A stretch of DNA of 64,000 bases from Hydrocarboniphaga daqingensis. Its GTDB lineage: Bacteria; Pseudomonadota; Gammaproteobacteria; Nevskiales; Nevskiaceae. Positions within the stretch are counted from its first letter, which is position 1, and each line of letters starts with the position of its first letter. Positions 38,311 to 49,133 of the stretch are shown piece after piece. The notes under the pieces are model-generated. The model was not told the DNA's origin. It searched no databases and saw only the letters and a program-made list of their open reading frames with translations. Position numbers and translations under genes: made by a program. Location: assembly GCF_900129825.1 (NCBI RefSeq), contig NZ_FQWZ01000008.1:124001-188000 (forward strand), read 5' to 3'.

Positions 38311-38436
38311 TGATGGATCTTCGGGAGCCGCGCTGCACGGCGCAAACCCGAAGGCTGCCGGTCGCGCCGTCTTTTGACAAGACTTGCCTAAATTAAAAGC
38401 GCTCGCACCTGACGCCTGAACCGTGCCCCCAAACGA

Positions 38437-38461
38437 AGAACCCCGGCCAAGGCCGGGGTTC
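38437..38461 (-). terminator. Terminator of trxB
   Basis: GAACCCCGGCC and GGCCGGGGTTC form an 11-base perfect inverted repeat around AA (38438-38461). On the minus strand it is followed by TTCGTTTGG. It is 22 bases beyond the trxB stop and separates trxB from the GST gene. Confidence 0.7.
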
Positions 38462-38482
38462 TGAGGCTGCTGGATCGTCGCT

Positions 38483-39541
<1,059 letters not shown>

Positions 39542-39602
39542 CTATGGACCCCGGCGATGCCGGGCTAAGTAAATTCGATGATGCGGTGAATAGGAGTGCG
39601 CT

Positions 39603-40739
39603 ATGAATCGGCTGACCCTTGGGTTGCTGGCCGGCCTTGTTGTGCTGCTGGTGCAAGGTGGTTCCATCGCGGCCGAATTACAAGGCCTGCCGACCCTGAT
39701 GCTCCCGCCCGGATTCAAGGCCGAGGTCTGGGTCGACGGCGTCGACAATGCGCGTGCGATGGCCTACGGCGACAAGGGCACGCTGTTCGTCGGCAGCCGC
39801 AAAGCGGGCAAGGTGTACGCGCTGAGCGACACCAACGGTGACGGACGGCCCGACCGCGTCCGCGTCATCGCAGAAGGCTTGAACATGCCCAGCGGCATCG
39901 CGTTTCGCGACGGTGATCTCTACGTCGCCGAAGTGCAGCGCATCTTCAAGCTGGTCGGCATCGAGTCTCGTCTCGACGCACCGCCATCGCCAACCCGCGT
40001 CCGTGACGACCTTCCGACCGAAACCCACCACGGCTGGCGCTTCATCGACTTCGGCCCGGACGGCAAGCTGTACGTCGCCATTGGCGCACCCTGCAACGTC
40101 TGCCCGCTGGCCCGGTTCGAGCGCGACGGCCGCACGCTGCGCTACGGCTCGATCACGCGCATGGACGCCGACGGCCGCAACTGGGAGGTCGTCGCCGACG
40201 GCGTGCGCAACTCAGTCGGCTTCACCTGGCATCCGCAGACGCAGAAGCTGTGGTTTACCGACAACGGCCGCGACATGCTCGGCGACGACACGCCAAGCTG
40301 CGAACTGAACGTGCTCGACCGCAGCGGCGAGGATTTCGGCTTCCCGTACTGCCATGCCGGCAGCGTGGCCGACCCCGAATTCGGTGCGCAGGGTCGCTGC
40401 TCGTCGGCCAAGGCGCCGGCGGCGCTGTTGGGGCCGCATGTGGCGCCGCTGGGGCTGGCGTTCTATACCGGCACGCAGTTTCCGGCCGAGTACCGCGGCA
40501 ATCTGTTCATCGCCGAGCACGGCTCCTGGAACCGCTCTGAAAAGATCGGTTACCGGATCCAGCGTGTCCGGATCGACGCCAGCGGGCAGGTGATCGACCA
40601 GCAGCCGTTTGCCGAAGGCTGGCTTGCCGGATCTCAGGTCAGTGGCCGTCCCGCTGATGTGCTGGTGGCACCGGACGGTGCTTTGCTGGTCGCCGATGAC
40701 CTTGGTGGCAGGATCTGGCGCATCCGCTACGCGCCGTAG
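39603..40739 (+). CDS. Sorbosone dehydrogenase-like PQQ-type beta-propeller protein (periplasmic)
   Basis: The 378-residue product has a signal peptide (about 1-24) and belongs to the soluble glucose/sorbosone dehydrogenase propeller family. Visible family segments are LPPGFKAEVWVDGVDNARAM, ETHHGWRFIDFGPDGKLYVA, DGVRNSVGFTWHP, FTDNGRDML and FIAEHGSWNRS. PQQ binding and the sugar substrate are inferred from the family. The pair of cysteines in CNVC is not a heme site (no following His). The gene is divergent from trxB and has its own ribosome site (AGGAG). Confidence 0.82.
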   Translation: MNRLTLGLLAGLVVLLVQGGSIAAELQGLPTLMLPPGFKAEVWVDGVDNARAMAYGDKGTLFVGSRKAGKVYALSDTNGDGRPDRVRVIAEGLNMPSGIAFRDGDLYVAEVQRIFKLVGIESRLDAPPSPTRVRDDLPTETHHGWRFIDFGPDGKLYVAIGAPCNVCPLARFERDGRTLRYGSITRMDADGRNWEVVADGVRNSVGFTWHPQTQKLWFTDNGRDMLGDDTPSCELNVLDRSGEDFGFPYCHAGSVADPEFGAQGRCSSAKAPAALLGPHVAPLGLAFYTGTQFPAEYRGNLFIAEHGSWNRSEKIGYRIQRVRIDASGQVIDQQPFAEGWLAGSQVSGRPADVLVAPDGALLVADDLGGRIWRIRYAP

Positions 40740-40793
40740 CGGCGCGCGGCGAGGAGAGGCCGGCCAGCGCGCGGCCCCAAAACAGCGCGCGCA

Positions 40794-40822
40794 TTGAAAG
40801 CGGGGGGCGCGACCTCGATAAT
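40794..40822 (+). promoter_or_regulatory. Sigma-70 promoter of alaC-hom-thrC, inside an inverted repeat
   Basis: TTGAAA (40794-40799, 5 of 6) and GATAAT (40817-40822, 5 of 6) are exactly 17 bases apart. Start would be near 40829 and the leader about 55 nt long. The promoter lies in the loop of the ten-base inverted repeat GAGGAGAGGC (40751-40760) / GCCTCTCCTC (40854-40863). Confidence 0.7.
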
Positions 40823-40883
40823 GTCCGCCCCTCGCGGCCGCCGGCCGCGTCGAGCCTCTCCTCCCACCACCTAAGCGAGTGTC

Positions 40884-42152
40884 GTGAAAGCCAACTTTCC
40901 GCGCATCCAGCGCCTGCCGCCCTATGTCTTCAACATCGTTGGTGACCTCAAGGCCGCAGCCCGAGCTCGTGGCGAGGACATCATCGACTTCAGCATGGGC
41001 AACCCCGACCAGCCGACGCCGAAGCACATCGTCGACAAGCTGGTGGAGGCCTCTGTGCGCGGCACCGACAGCGACTACGTTCGCCCCGAGTTGATCGACG
41101 AGGACGGCACGCACACGCACCGCTACTCGCTGTCCAAGGGCGTGCCGCGCCTGCGGCGTGCGATGTCGCGCTGGTACAAGAACCGCTACGACGTCGACGT
41201 CGACCCCAACTCCGAAGTGATCGCCACGATCGGATCCAAGGAAGGCCTGGCGCATCTGGCGTTTGCGACGCTGGGTCAGGGCGACGTGGTGCTGGTGCCC
41301 AATCCGGCGTATCCGATCCATCCCTATGGCGTCGTGCTGGCGGGCGCTGATGTCCGCCACGTCAAGATGACGCCGGATGTCGACTTCTTCGAAGAGCTGC
41401 AGCGCGCCATCAAGGAAAGCTGGCCGGCGCCGAAGATGCTGATCCTGAACTTCCCGGCGAACCCAACGACCGAATGCGTCGATCTGGCGTTCTTCGAGAA
41501 AGCCGTTGCGATCTGCCGCGAGCATCAAATGTGGCTGGTGCACGACTTGGCCTACGCCGACATCGTGTTCGACGGCTATCAAGCGCCGAGCGTGCTGCAG
41601 GTGCCGGGTGCCAAGGACCTCGCCGTCGAGTTCTTCACGCTGTCGAAGAGCTACAACATGCCGGGCTGGCGCGTCGGCTTCATGTGCGGCAACCCGACGC
41701 TGGTTGCCGCGCTCGCGCGGATCAAGAGCTACCTCGACTACGGCATGTTCACGCCGATCCAGGTGGCGGCGATTGCGGCGCTCGAAGGCCCGCAGGACTG
41801 TGTCGCCGAGATTGCCGAGATGTATCGCAAGCGCCGCGATGCCTTGTGCGAAGGCCTGTGCTCGATCGGCTGGAATGTCACCAAGCCCAAGGCGACGATG
41901 TTCGTCTGGGCCAAGATTCCCGAGCCGTTTGCCGCGATGGGCTCGATCGAATTCGCCAAGCTGCTGCTGGCCGAGGCCAAGGTGGCGGTGTCGCCCGGCG
42001 CCGGCTTCGGCGACTACGGCGACGACCATGTGCGCTTTGCGTTGATCGAGAACGAACACCGCACGCGTCAGGCAATTCGCGGTATCAAGAAGCTGCTGCA
42101 GAAAGGTGCTGCGGCGATCAGCCCGCCGGCACCGAAGGCAGGTGTGGCATGA
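40884..42152 (+). CDS. alaC: AlaC-type alanine transaminase
   Basis: The 422-residue PLP enzyme is a class I aminotransferase of the AlaC/YfdZ group, which makes alanine from pyruvate and glutamate. It starts at GTG ([19 protein letters not shown]) and has the PLP lysine in [15 protein letters not shown], plus [11 protein letters not shown] and NFPANPT. It overlaps hom by four bases, so threonine-pathway genes are co-expressed with it. The broader amino-group substrate range cannot be set from sequence. Confidence 0.92.
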   Translation: MKANFPRIQRLPPYVFNIVGDLKAAARARGEDIIDFSMGNPDQPTPKHIVDKLVEASVRGTDSDYVRPELIDEDGTHTHRYSLSKGVPRLRRAMSRWYKNRYDVDVDPNSEVIATIGSKEGLAHLAFATLGQGDVVLVPNPAYPIHPYGVVLAGADVRHVKMTPDVDFFEELQRAIKESWPAPKMLILNFPANPTTECVDLAFFEKAVAICREHQMWLVHDLAYADIVFDGYQAPSVLQVPGAKDLAVEFFTLSKSYNMPGWRVGFMCGNPTLVAALARIKSYLDYGMFTPIQVAAIAALEGPQDCVAEIAEMYRKRRDALCEGLCSIGWNVTKPKATMFVWAKIPEPFAAMGSIEFAKLLLAEAKVAVSPGAGFGDYGDDHVRFALIENEHRTRQAIRGIKKLLQKGAAAISPPAPKAGVA

Positions 42153-43459
42153 CGACCGCGCCGCTGCGTGTCGGCCTGCTCGGCCTGGGCACGGTCGGGC
42201 AGGGCGTGATCCGCGTGCTGCGCACCAACGCCGACGAGATCACGCGTCGCGTCGGCCGCGCCGTCGTCGTCACGCATGCGTCGGCGCGCGACCCGCACCG
42301 GGCACGCGACGTGTCGCTGGACGGCATCCAGATCGTCGCCGACCCGATACGGATCGCCGCCGAAGCCGATGTCGATGTCGTCGTCGAAGCCATCGGCGGC
42401 CTGTCGCCGGCCAAGGAACTGGTGCTGGCTGCGCTGCGTCGCGGCAAGCCGGTGGTGACCGCCAACAAGGCGCTGCTTGCGCTGCAAGGCAATGAAATCT
42501 TCGAGGCTGCACAGGCCAGCGGCGTGATGATCGCGTTCGAAGCCAGCGTCGCCGGCGGCATTCCGGCGATCAAGGCAATCCGCGAAGGCTTGGCCGGCAA
42601 TCGCATCGAAGCCTTGGCCGGCATCATCAACGGCACCTGCAACTACATCCTGACGCAGATGAGCGAGAAGGGGCAGGCGTTCGCCGATGCGCTGGCCGAC
42701 GCGCAGCGGCTCGGCTATGCCGAAGCCGATCCGACGTTCGATGTCGAGGGCATCGACGCCGCACACAAGCTGACGATCTTGGCCAGCATCGCGTTCGGCA
42801 TGCCGCTTTCGTTCGATAAGGTGTCGGTCGAAGGCATCACCAAGGTGACGCCGCAGGACATTCGCATCGCGCAAGCGCTCGGTTACCGGATCAAGCATCT
42901 GGGTATCGCCAAGCGAACCGACGCCGGCGTGGAGTTGCGGGCGCACGCCACGCTGGTGCCTGAGGACCGTCTGTTGGCCAAGGTCGACGGCGTGCTCAAC
43001 ACCGTGCTGCTGCAGGGCAATGCCGTCGGCCAGATCGGCCTGTACGGCCGGGGCGCCGGTGGCGACGCCACGGCATCGGCTGTCGTTGCGGACCTGGTCG
43101 ACGTGGCGCGTGCGCTGGGTTCCGACGCGCGCCACCATGTGCCGTCGCTGGCGTTCCAGCCTTCGGCCGTTCGCGAACTGAACGTGTTGCCACTGGCCGA
43201 CGTGGTCAGCTCGCACTATCTGCGCATCACGGTCGCCGATGAGCCGGGTGTGCTCAAGGCCATCACGTCGATCCTGGCCGAGTTGGACATCAGCATCGAA
43301 GCGATCCTGCAGAAGGAGCCGCAAGGCGGCGCCGACGCCAGCGTCGCGGTCATCACGTCAGTGATTCCGGAGCGGCGCTTCAACGAAGCGGTGGCGCGCG
43401 TGCGCCAGCTGCCGTTCGTGCGCCACGACATCTCACGGTTTCGTGTCGAGCATTTCTAA
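42149..43459 (+). CDS. hom: Homoserine dehydrogenase (with ACT domain)
   Basis: Hom reduces aspartate semialdehyde to homoserine. The 436-residue product has the NAD(P) motif [12 protein letters not shown] near the start, the catalytic domain with [10 protein letters not shown] and [11 protein letters not shown], and a C-terminal ACT domain (about 355-430, [20 protein letters not shown]) that normally binds threonine for feedback inhibition. ATG 42149 overlaps the alaC stop (ATGA). A longer open frame from 41474 is only an overlap with alaC. No aspartokinase domain is fused. Confidence 0.96.
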   Translation: MTTAPLRVGLLGLGTVGQGVIRVLRTNADEITRRVGRAVVVTHASARDPHRARDVSLDGIQIVADPIRIAAEADVDVVVEAIGGLSPAKELVLAALRRGKPVVTANKALLALQGNEIFEAAQASGVMIAFEASVAGGIPAIKAIREGLAGNRIEALAGIINGTCNYILTQMSEKGQAFADALADAQRLGYAEADPTFDVEGIDAAHKLTILASIAFGMPLSFDKVSVEGITKVTPQDIRIAQALGYRIKHLGIAKRTDAGVELRAHATLVPEDRLLAKVDGVLNTVLLQGNAVGQIGLYGRGAGGDATASAVVADLVDVARALGSDARHHVPSLAFQPSAVRELNVLPLADVVSSHYLRITVADEPGVLKAITSILAELDISIEAILQKEPQGGADASVAVITSVIPERRFNEAVARVRQLPFVRHDISRFRVEHF

Positions 43460-43534
43460 TCTGCATGACCCAAGCCGGGCGGCATGTCGCTCCCGGCAAC
43501 CGATTACACGCCGTCATCCACTGGTTCTGATTCC

Positions 43535-44656
43535 ATGACCCGCTATACCGGCCTTGTCGACCACTACCGTTCCCGCTTGCCGCTGACGCCGAATCACTGC
43601 GCGATCAGCCTGGGCGAAGGTCGCACGCCGCTGATCCGCATCTACAACACCGAGCGCGAGATCGGTTTCGAAGGCGAGCTGTACGTCAAGTTCGAAGGCC
43701 TGAATCCGACCGGCTCGTTCAAAGACCGCGGCATGACGCTGGCGGTGACGCAAGCCGTACACGAAGGCGCTCGCGCCATCATCTGCGCGTCCACCGGCAA
43801 CACCTCGGCCGCAGCTGCTGCCTACGCTGCGCGCGCCAGCATCACGGCGTTCGTGCTGATTCCCGAAGGCAAGATCGCGCTAGGCAAGTTGGCTCAGGCG
43901 ATCGTGCACGGCGCGGTCGTCGTGCAGATCCGCGGCAACTTCGACGATGGCATGCGCCTGGTCAAGGAAGTCGCCGAAACGGCGCCGGTGGCCATCGTCA
44001 ACTCGATCAACCCGTTCCGTTTGCAGGGCCAGAAGACGGCGGCATTCGAAATCGTCGAAGCGCTTGGCCGCGCGCCGGACTACCACTGCATTCCGGTCGG
44101 CAACGCCGGCAACATCAGCGCGCACTGGCTCGGCTATGCCGAGGTCAGCAACTTCCCGACGACGATCAACCGGCTCGCGCCGGAGTTGCAGCACTACTCG
44201 CGCGAAACGCTGACCGACACGCGTCCCAAGATGGTCGGCTATCAGGCTGCCGGCAGCGCGCCGTTCATGCGCGGCGCCGCCGTGCGCAATCCCGAAACGG
44301 TCGCCACCGCGATCCGTATCGGCGACCCGCAGTCCTGGGACCTCGCATGGGCCGTTCAGCAGGAATCGGGCGGCTGGTTCGACGAATGCACCGACGAGGA
44401 CATCCTGCGCACGCAGCGCCGCTTGGCCGAGCTCGACGGCGTGTTCTGCGAGCCGGCATCGGCTGCCTCGCTGTGCGGTGCGATCCGTGACATCAAGAGC
44501 GGCAAAATCGCGCCGGGCTCGAAGGTGGTTTGCACCCTGACCGGCTTTGGTCTCAAGGACCCCGACATCATCGTCAAGGGCGGACTCAGCGGCGTGGTCG
44601 AAGTCGACGCCGAGCGTTCCGCCGTCGAGAAGGCGCTGCTCGATCGCCTGTCCTGA
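43535..44656 (+). CDS. thrC: Threonine synthase
   Basis: ThrC converts O-phosphohomoserine to threonine with PLP. The PLP lysine is in NPTGSFKDRGM. Other family segments are CASTGNTSAAAAAYAARA and PVGNAGNISAHW. I favour ATG 43535 (MTRYTGLVDHYRSRLPLT, 373 residues), which fits the short Thermus-like ThrC class; ATG 43484 would add 17 Ser/Thr-rich residues. Neither has a strong ribosome site. It follows hom by 75 bases or, with the longer start, 24. Confidence 0.95.
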   Translation: MTRYTGLVDHYRSRLPLTPNHCAISLGEGRTPLIRIYNTEREIGFEGELYVKFEGLNPTGSFKDRGMTLAVTQAVHEGARAIICASTGNTSAAAAAYAARASITAFVLIPEGKIALGKLAQAIVHGAVVVQIRGNFDDGMRLVKEVAETAPVAIVNSINPFRLQGQKTAAFEIVEALGRAPDYHCIPVGNAGNISAHWLGYAEVSNFPTTINRLAPELQHYSRETLTDTRPKMVGYQAAGSAPFMRGAAVRNPETVATAIRIGDPQSWDLAWAVQQESGGWFDECTDEDILRTQRRLAELDGVFCEPASAASLCGAIRDIKSGKIAPGSKVVCTLTGFGLKDPDIIVKGGLSGVVEVDAERSAVEKALLDRLS

Positions 44657-44774
44657 GCAAGCCAGCGGCATCGCCGATCACCGCTTGCCGATCGGGTGGT
44701 ACGCATAGCCCCATGCCAACGATGGCGGGTGCGGCAATGCTAAAATGTCAGTCTCGTTGCGAGCCGGGCGCGTC

Positions 44775-45302
44775 ATGATCTGGGTGGATTACTGCATCGT
44801 GGGCGTACTGGCGGTCTCGACCTTGATCGGCGTCATCCGCGGCTTCGCGCGCGAAACCCTGGGCTTGCTGACATGGGTGCTGGCGATCTGGCTCTCCGCT
44901 GCATTCGCCCCGGTCGTTGCCGATTCGCTGGCGGACTATCTCAGCGCACCGTCGGTGCGCTCGATCGCAGCTCATGTGTTGTTGTTCTTCGGTGGGTTGC
45001 TCGTCGGCGGCATCGCGACGGCGCTGCTGGTGCGCCGCCTGCGCGAAAGCGTGCTGTCATCGACCGATCGCACGCTCGGCGCCGGCTTTGGTTTGATGCG
45101 CGGCGCCGTGCTGGTTGCGATGTTTGTACTCGTGGCGCAGGGAACCGCGGTGCGGCAAGACCCGTGGTGGCGTCAGTCGCTGTTGCTGAATCGCTTCGAG
45201 TGGCTCGCCGATGCAATCGGCATCGTCGTGCCGTCGCGCTGGCTCGATCGCTTGCAACGGCAGGGCGACGATGCCGACAACGCGGTCGAAGCGTCGTATT
45301 AG
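44775..45302 (+). CDS. cvpA: CvpA-family membrane protein
   Basis: The 175-residue product has four hydrophobic helices and the CvpA signature near the start (MIWVDYCIVGVLAVSTLIGVIRGFARE). CvpA is needed for colicin V export in E. coli and affects envelope function elsewhere. I use the ATG 44775; an in-frame start at 44745 has no better ribosome site and lies over the -10-like TAAAAT (44741-44746). purF follows after 44 bases, the usual partner. The normal upstream partner dedD is about 34 kb away in this genome. Confidence 0.9.
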   Translation: MIWVDYCIVGVLAVSTLIGVIRGFARETLGLLTWVLAIWLSAAFAPVVADSLADYLSAPSVRSIAAHVLLFFGGLLVGGIATALLVRRLRESVLSSTDRTLGAGFGLMRGAVLVAMFVLVAQGTAVRQDPWWRQSLLLNRFEWLADAIGIVVPSRWLDRLQRQGDDADNAVEASY

Positions 45303-45346
45303 TGGGTCTGTTTTTAACCGTCGTCTGATTCGCTTCCGAGGTCACC

Positions 45347-46867
45347 ATGTGCGGCATTGTCGGCATCTACTCGCATCAAAGCGCCAATCAGGAACTCTAT
45401 GACGCGCTGACGATGCTGCAGCATCGCGGTCAGGACGCGGCCGGCATCATCACCAATGAAGGCCATCGTCTGCACTTGCGCAAGGACAATGGTCTGGTGC
45501 GCGACGTGTTCAACAAGGACGAGCACATGGCGCGGCTGCGCGGCCCGATCGGTATCGGCCACGTCCGCTATCCGACGGCCGGCGCTAGCAGCTCGGCCGA
45601 AGCCCAGCCGTTCTATACCAACATGCCGTTCGGCATTTCCCTGTCGCACAACGGCAACCTGACCAATGCCGAAGAGCTTAAGCAGGAACTGTTTGCCGAA
45701 GACCGTCGGCATCTGAACACCGAGTCCGACTCGGAAGTGCTGCTCAACGTGTTCGCGCACGAGCTGCAGATTCAGAGCAAGCTCAAGTTGATGCCTGACG
45801 ACATCTTCGCTGCGGTATCAGGCGTGCATCGTCGCTGCCGCGGGGCTTACGCGGTCGTGGCGATGATCAGCGGTTACGGTTTGGTCGGCTTCCGCGATCC
45901 GTTCGGTATCCGCCCGGTCTGCTATGGCTGGCGTGACTCGCCGAGCGGCAAGGAATACATGATCGCATCGGAGTCGGTCGCGCTCGACGCGCTTGGCTAC
46001 GAGTTCCTCGACGACATCGCACCGGGTGAGGCGATCTACGTCGACATGGAAGGCAAGCTGCATCGCCGTCAATGCGCGGTCAATCCAGTGTTGTCGCCTT
46101 GCATCTTCGAGTACGTGTACCTGGCGCGGCCCGACTCGGTGATGGACGACATCTACGTTTATAAAGCGCGTCTGCGCATGGGAATCAAGCTCGCCGAGAA
46201 GATTCTGCGCGAGTGGCCCGAGCACGATATCGACGTCGTGATTCCGATTCCGGACACCTCGCGCGTCGCCGGGGCCGAAGTCGCAGCGCGATTGGGCGTC
46301 CACTACCGTGAAGGCTTCATCAAGAATCGCTACATCGGCCGCACCTTCATCATGCCGGGGCAGGCGCAGCGCAAGAAAGGCGTGCGCCAGAAGCTCAATC
46401 CGGTCGATGTCGAGTTTCGCGGCAAGAATGTGTTGCTGGTCGACGATTCGATCGTGCGCGGCACCACCAGTCAGGAAATCATCCAGATGGCGCGAGATGC
46501 CGGCGCGCGCAAGGTGTATTTCGCGTCGGCGGCTCCGCCGGTGCGCTACCCGAACGTCTACGGGATCGACATGCCGACGGCCTCGGAGTTGGTGGCACAT
46601 GGCCGCACGCACCTGGAACTGCAGACGCTGCTCGGTGCCGACCGGCTGATCTTCCAGGACTTGAACGACCTGATCGACGCCGTGCGCCACAAGCATTCGA
46701 GCATTCAGCGCTTCGACTGCTCGGTGTTCACTGGCGAATACATCACCCAAGACATCAGCCCGGAATACTTGAATCAGCTCGAGCTATTCCGGTCCGATGC
46801 GGCCAAGGCCAAGCGTGACGTGGCCTCGCAGTCGGTCATCGAGCTGGACAACGCGGCGGCGCGCTGA
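45347..46867 (+). CDS. purF: PurF, amidophosphoribosyltransferase
   Basis: PurF makes 5-phosphoribosylamine from PRPP and glutamine, the first step of purine synthesis. After removal of Met, Cys is the N-terminal nucleophile ([11 protein letters not shown]). The glutaminase domain continues with [11 protein letters not shown] and the PRPP loop is [17 protein letters not shown]. The 506-residue length is normal. Confidence 0.97.
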   Translation: MCGIVGIYSHQSANQELYDALTMLQHRGQDAAGIITNEGHRLHLRKDNGLVRDVFNKDEHMARLRGPIGIGHVRYPTAGASSSAEAQPFYTNMPFGISLSHNGNLTNAEELKQELFAEDRRHLNTESDSEVLLNVFAHELQIQSKLKLMPDDIFAAVSGVHRRCRGAYAVVAMISGYGLVGFRDPFGIRPVCYGWRDSPSGKEYMIASESVALDALGYEFLDDIAPGEAIYVDMEGKLHRRQCAVNPVLSPCIFEYVYLARPDSVMDDIYVYKARLRMGIKLAEKILREWPEHDIDVVIPIPDTSRVAGAEVAARLGVHYREGFIKNRYIGRTFIMPGQAQRKKGVRQKLNPVDVEFRGKNVLLVDDSIVRGTTSQEIIQMARDAGARKVYFASAAPPVRYPNVYGIDMPTASELVAHGRTHLELQTLLGADRLIFQDLNDLIDAVRHKHSSIQRFDCSVFTGEYITQDISPEYLNQLELFRSDAAKAKRDVASQSVIELDNAAAR

Positions 46868-46933
46868 CCGCCAGCCGCGCATTGCCTGCCGCGGCGCGCG
46901 GTTCTACACTGCCGCCCAGCGCCGATTTGTATT

Positions 46934-46981
46934 CCTGCTTGCGGGCGCTTAATAAATGTCGCTAAACGGGTTGCAAGCAGG
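46934..46981 (+). promoter_or_regulatory. Nine-base inverted repeat in the purF-metZ spacer
   Basis: CCTGCTTGC (46934-46942) and GCAAGCAGG (46973-46981) are perfect inverted arms around 30 bases. The loop is AT-richer than its surroundings and includes AATAAATG. It lies 46 bases before the metZ start and could be an operator or mRNA structure controlling metZ. It is not a T-tailed terminator and does not match the SAM or SAH riboswitches I know. Confidence 0.35.
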
Positions 46982-47027
46982 CTCGTTTGGCGTCGCGCGG
47001 TATAGGTAGCAACGGTTGCCCGACACC

Positions 47028-48233
47028 ATGAGCCACGATCCTTCGCTGGACCTTCCCGACGCCGAATACGGCTTTGCCACGCTGGGCATTCGTCACGCCG
47101 AGCTGCGTAGCGCCGAGCGTGAACATTCGCCGTCGATGTATCTGACGTCGAGCTTTACGTTCGGCAGCGCCGCCGAAGCGGCGGCGATTTTCTCAGGCGC
47201 GCAAGCCGGCAACATCTACGGCCGCTTTACCAACCCGACCGTGCAGGCCTTCGAGCAGCGCTTGGCGCGACTCGAAGGCGGCGAAAGCTGCGTCGCCACG
47301 GCCAGCGGCATGGCGGCGATCCTGACGCTGGTGCTGACGGTCATGAAGGCCGGCGATCACCTGCTGGTGTCCAACGGCCTGTTCGGTTCGACGATCAATC
47401 TGTTCAACAACTACATCGCCAAACTCGGCATCGAGGTCGGCTACGCCGACCTGACCGACATTGAATCCTGGCGCCGTGGTTTGCAGCCGAATACGCGGCT
47501 GCTGTTCATCGAAACGCCGTCCAATCCACTGACCGAGATTGCCGATATCGCAGCGCTGGCGGAACTCGCTCACGCGCACGGGGCTCAGCTCGCGGTCGAC
47601 AACTGCTTTCTGACGCCGGTCTTCCAACAGCCGCTGAAGCTGGGGGCCGACTACATCATTCATTCGGCGACCAAGTTCATCGACGGACAAGGCCGTTGCC
47701 TCGGTGGTGCGATCGTCGGCGACGCGCAGCGTGTCGGCAAAGACGTGTTCGCGTTCATGCGCACGGCCGGGCCGTGCCTATCGCCGTTCAACGCCTGGGT
47801 TTTTTTGAAGGGCTTGGAAACCTTGGCGGTGCGGATGAGGGCGCACGAGCACAACGCGATGCAGATCGCGCAGTGGCTGCAGCAGCAGCCGCAGGTTGCC
47901 CGCGTTCACTATCCCGGCTTGCCAACGCATCCGCAGCATGAGCTGGCGTTGCGCCAGCAGCGCGGCTTCGGCGCGATCGTGTCGTTCGATGTGCACGGCG
48001 GTCGCGAGGCAGCGTGGAAGCTGATCGACGGCACGCGCCTGTGCTCGATCACGGCCAACCTCGGCGATACCCGTACGACGATCACGCATCCGGCGACCAC
48101 AACGCATGGCCGCATCACGGCCGAGGCGCGTGCCAAGGCCGGCATCGGCGAAAGCCTGGTGCGCTTGTCGATCGGGCTTGAAGATGCGGTTGATCTGATC
48201 AATGACTTGCAGCGCGCAATGCGCTCGCTCTGA
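47028..48233 (+). CDS. metZ: MetZ, O-succinylhomoserine sulfhydrylase
   Basis: MetZ makes homocysteine from O-succinylhomoserine and sulfide. It is a Cys/Met-metabolism PLP enzyme with the PLP lysine in HSATKFIDGQGRCLGG, plus GNIYGRFTNPT and ATASGMAAI. I take the ATG 47028 (401 residues); a TTG at 47016 is less likely. cvpA-purF-metZ is the Pseudomonas order. Assignment to MetZ rather than MetB or MetY is by motif and context. Confidence 0.93.
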   Translation: MSHDPSLDLPDAEYGFATLGIRHAELRSAEREHSPSMYLTSSFTFGSAAEAAAIFSGAQAGNIYGRFTNPTVQAFEQRLARLEGGESCVATASGMAAILTLVLTVMKAGDHLLVSNGLFGSTINLFNNYIAKLGIEVGYADLTDIESWRRGLQPNTRLLFIETPSNPLTEIADIAALAELAHAHGAQLAVDNCFLTPVFQQPLKLGADYIIHSATKFIDGQGRCLGGAIVGDAQRVGKDVFAFMRTAGPCLSPFNAWVFLKGLETLAVRMRAHEHNAMQIAQWLQQQPQVARVHYPGLPTHPQHELALRQQRGFGAIVSFDVHGGREAAWKLIDGTRLCSITANLGDTRTTITHPATTTHGRITAEARAKAGIGESLVRLSIGLEDAVDLINDLQRAMRSL

Positions 48234-48244
48234 GGACCTGCAAA

Positions 48245-48628
48245 ATGCTGGATCGTATCTGTCTGATCTTTGTCGTCGCCTGGTTTTTGTTTGGCGGTGC
48301 AGGGCACTTCATCAGCGCGGATTTCTTCATTGGCATTGTGCCGCCGTACATTCCGCGCCCCGAGTGGGTGGTCGCCGTCAGTGGTGTTTTCGAGCTGCTC
48401 GGCGCCGCCGGTTTGCTATATCGGCCGACGCGACGCGCAGCGGCCGTTGGTCTGTTTCTGCTGACGCTGGCGGTAACGCCGGCGAATGTCTACATGTGGC
48501 AAAACCCGCAGCTTTTCCCGCTGTTTCCGCCAGTTCTTCTCGGCGTTCGTCTGCTGGTGCAAGTGGTGTTGCTCGCCGCTATTGCACGCTTGGCATGGTC
48601 ATCACGTCAGATGCGCTCGCTCGCCTGA
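48245..48628 (+). CDS. DoxX-like small membrane protein
   Basis: The 127-residue product has four predicted membrane helices (about 5-25, 42-62, 68-88, 95-117) and the DoxX-type FVVAWFLFGGAGHFISADFF and VSGVFELLGAAGLLYRP. The start is 11 bases after the metZ stop, so it is probably read with metZ. DoxX proteins are redox-associated, but the role here is unknown. Confidence 0.8.
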   Translation: MLDRICLIFVVAWFLFGGAGHFISADFFIGIVPPYIPRPEWVVAVSGVFELLGAAGLLYRPTRRAAAVGLFLLTLAVTPANVYMWQNPQLFPLFPPVLLGVRLLVQVVLLAAIARLAWSSRQMRSLA

Positions 48629-48636
48629 ATCGTATC

Positions 48637-48656
48637 CGCTCGCTTTTGCGCGAGCG
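48637..48656 (+). terminator. Hairpin after the DoxX-like gene
   Basis: CGCTCGC (48637-48643) and GCGAGCG (48650-48656) form a seven-base stem with loop TTTTGC, just after the stop at 48628. No T-run follows. Confidence 0.4.
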
Positions 48657-48775
48657 ATGATGTCGTGTACAAGGGAGCACGCCGCCGCGTGCCCGTGTAA
48701 GCTTGCGCACCGCAACGCATGCGGCACGAATTGCAGCACCGATCGAAACACCTTTTACGTAATAGGAGATTCAGC

Positions 48776-49069
48776 ATGGCCACCAAGCAAGGCGAAGGCG
48801 CCGCGACCCCGAAAGCCGCTCCCCGCGGCGGTATTTCGCAGACGGTCAAGCCCGACGCCGCACTGGCCGAGATCGTGGGCGCTGACCCGATCACGCGCGC
48901 CGATCTGACCAAGAAGGTCTGGGACTACATCAAGAAGCACGACCTGCAGGACGCCAAGAACCGTCGTGCGATCAATGCCGACGCCAAGCTCAAGCCGGTG
49001 TTCGGTGGCAAGGACCAAGTGACGATGTTCGAGATGACCAAGCTGGTCAACGAACACGTCAGCAAGTAA
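48776..49069 (+). CDS. SWIB/MDM2-domain protein
   Basis: The 97-residue product consists of a short basic/Ala-rich N-terminus and a SWIB domain (about 25-97) with ALAEIVGADPITRADLTKKV and KVWDYIKKHDLQDAKNRR. This domain is best known from chromatin remodelling and from MDM2, and also occurs in bacteria, where it is linked to DNA compaction in Chlamydia by fusion to topoisomerase. The ATG at 48776 has AGGAG seven bases before it and is preferred to the longer frame. The role in this organism is unknown. Confidence 0.88.
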   Translation: MATKQGEGAATPKAAPRGGISQTVKPDAALAEIVGADPITRADLTKKVWDYIKKHDLQDAKNRRAINADAKLKPVFGGKDQVTMFEMTKLVNEHVSK

Positions 49070-49133
49070 GCCTCGCGCCGTACGCTTCGAAAGACGCTGT
49101 AAACCGCATTACGCGCATCGTCTTCGTCGCGAT

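Noticed and set aside
40212-42059. A 615-residue minus-strand frame opposite alaC and the dehydrogenase-like gene
   Set aside because: It is antisense to two convincing genes and would cross their intergenic promoter.
41474-42148. An upstream extension of the homoserine dehydrogenase frame
   Set aside because: The region is alaC in another frame. The ATG at 42149 overlapping the alaC stop is the natural start.
44741-44746. TAAAAT as a -10 element for cvpA-purF
   Set aside because: No acceptable -35 lies 16 to 18 bases upstream, so the promoter call is not supported.
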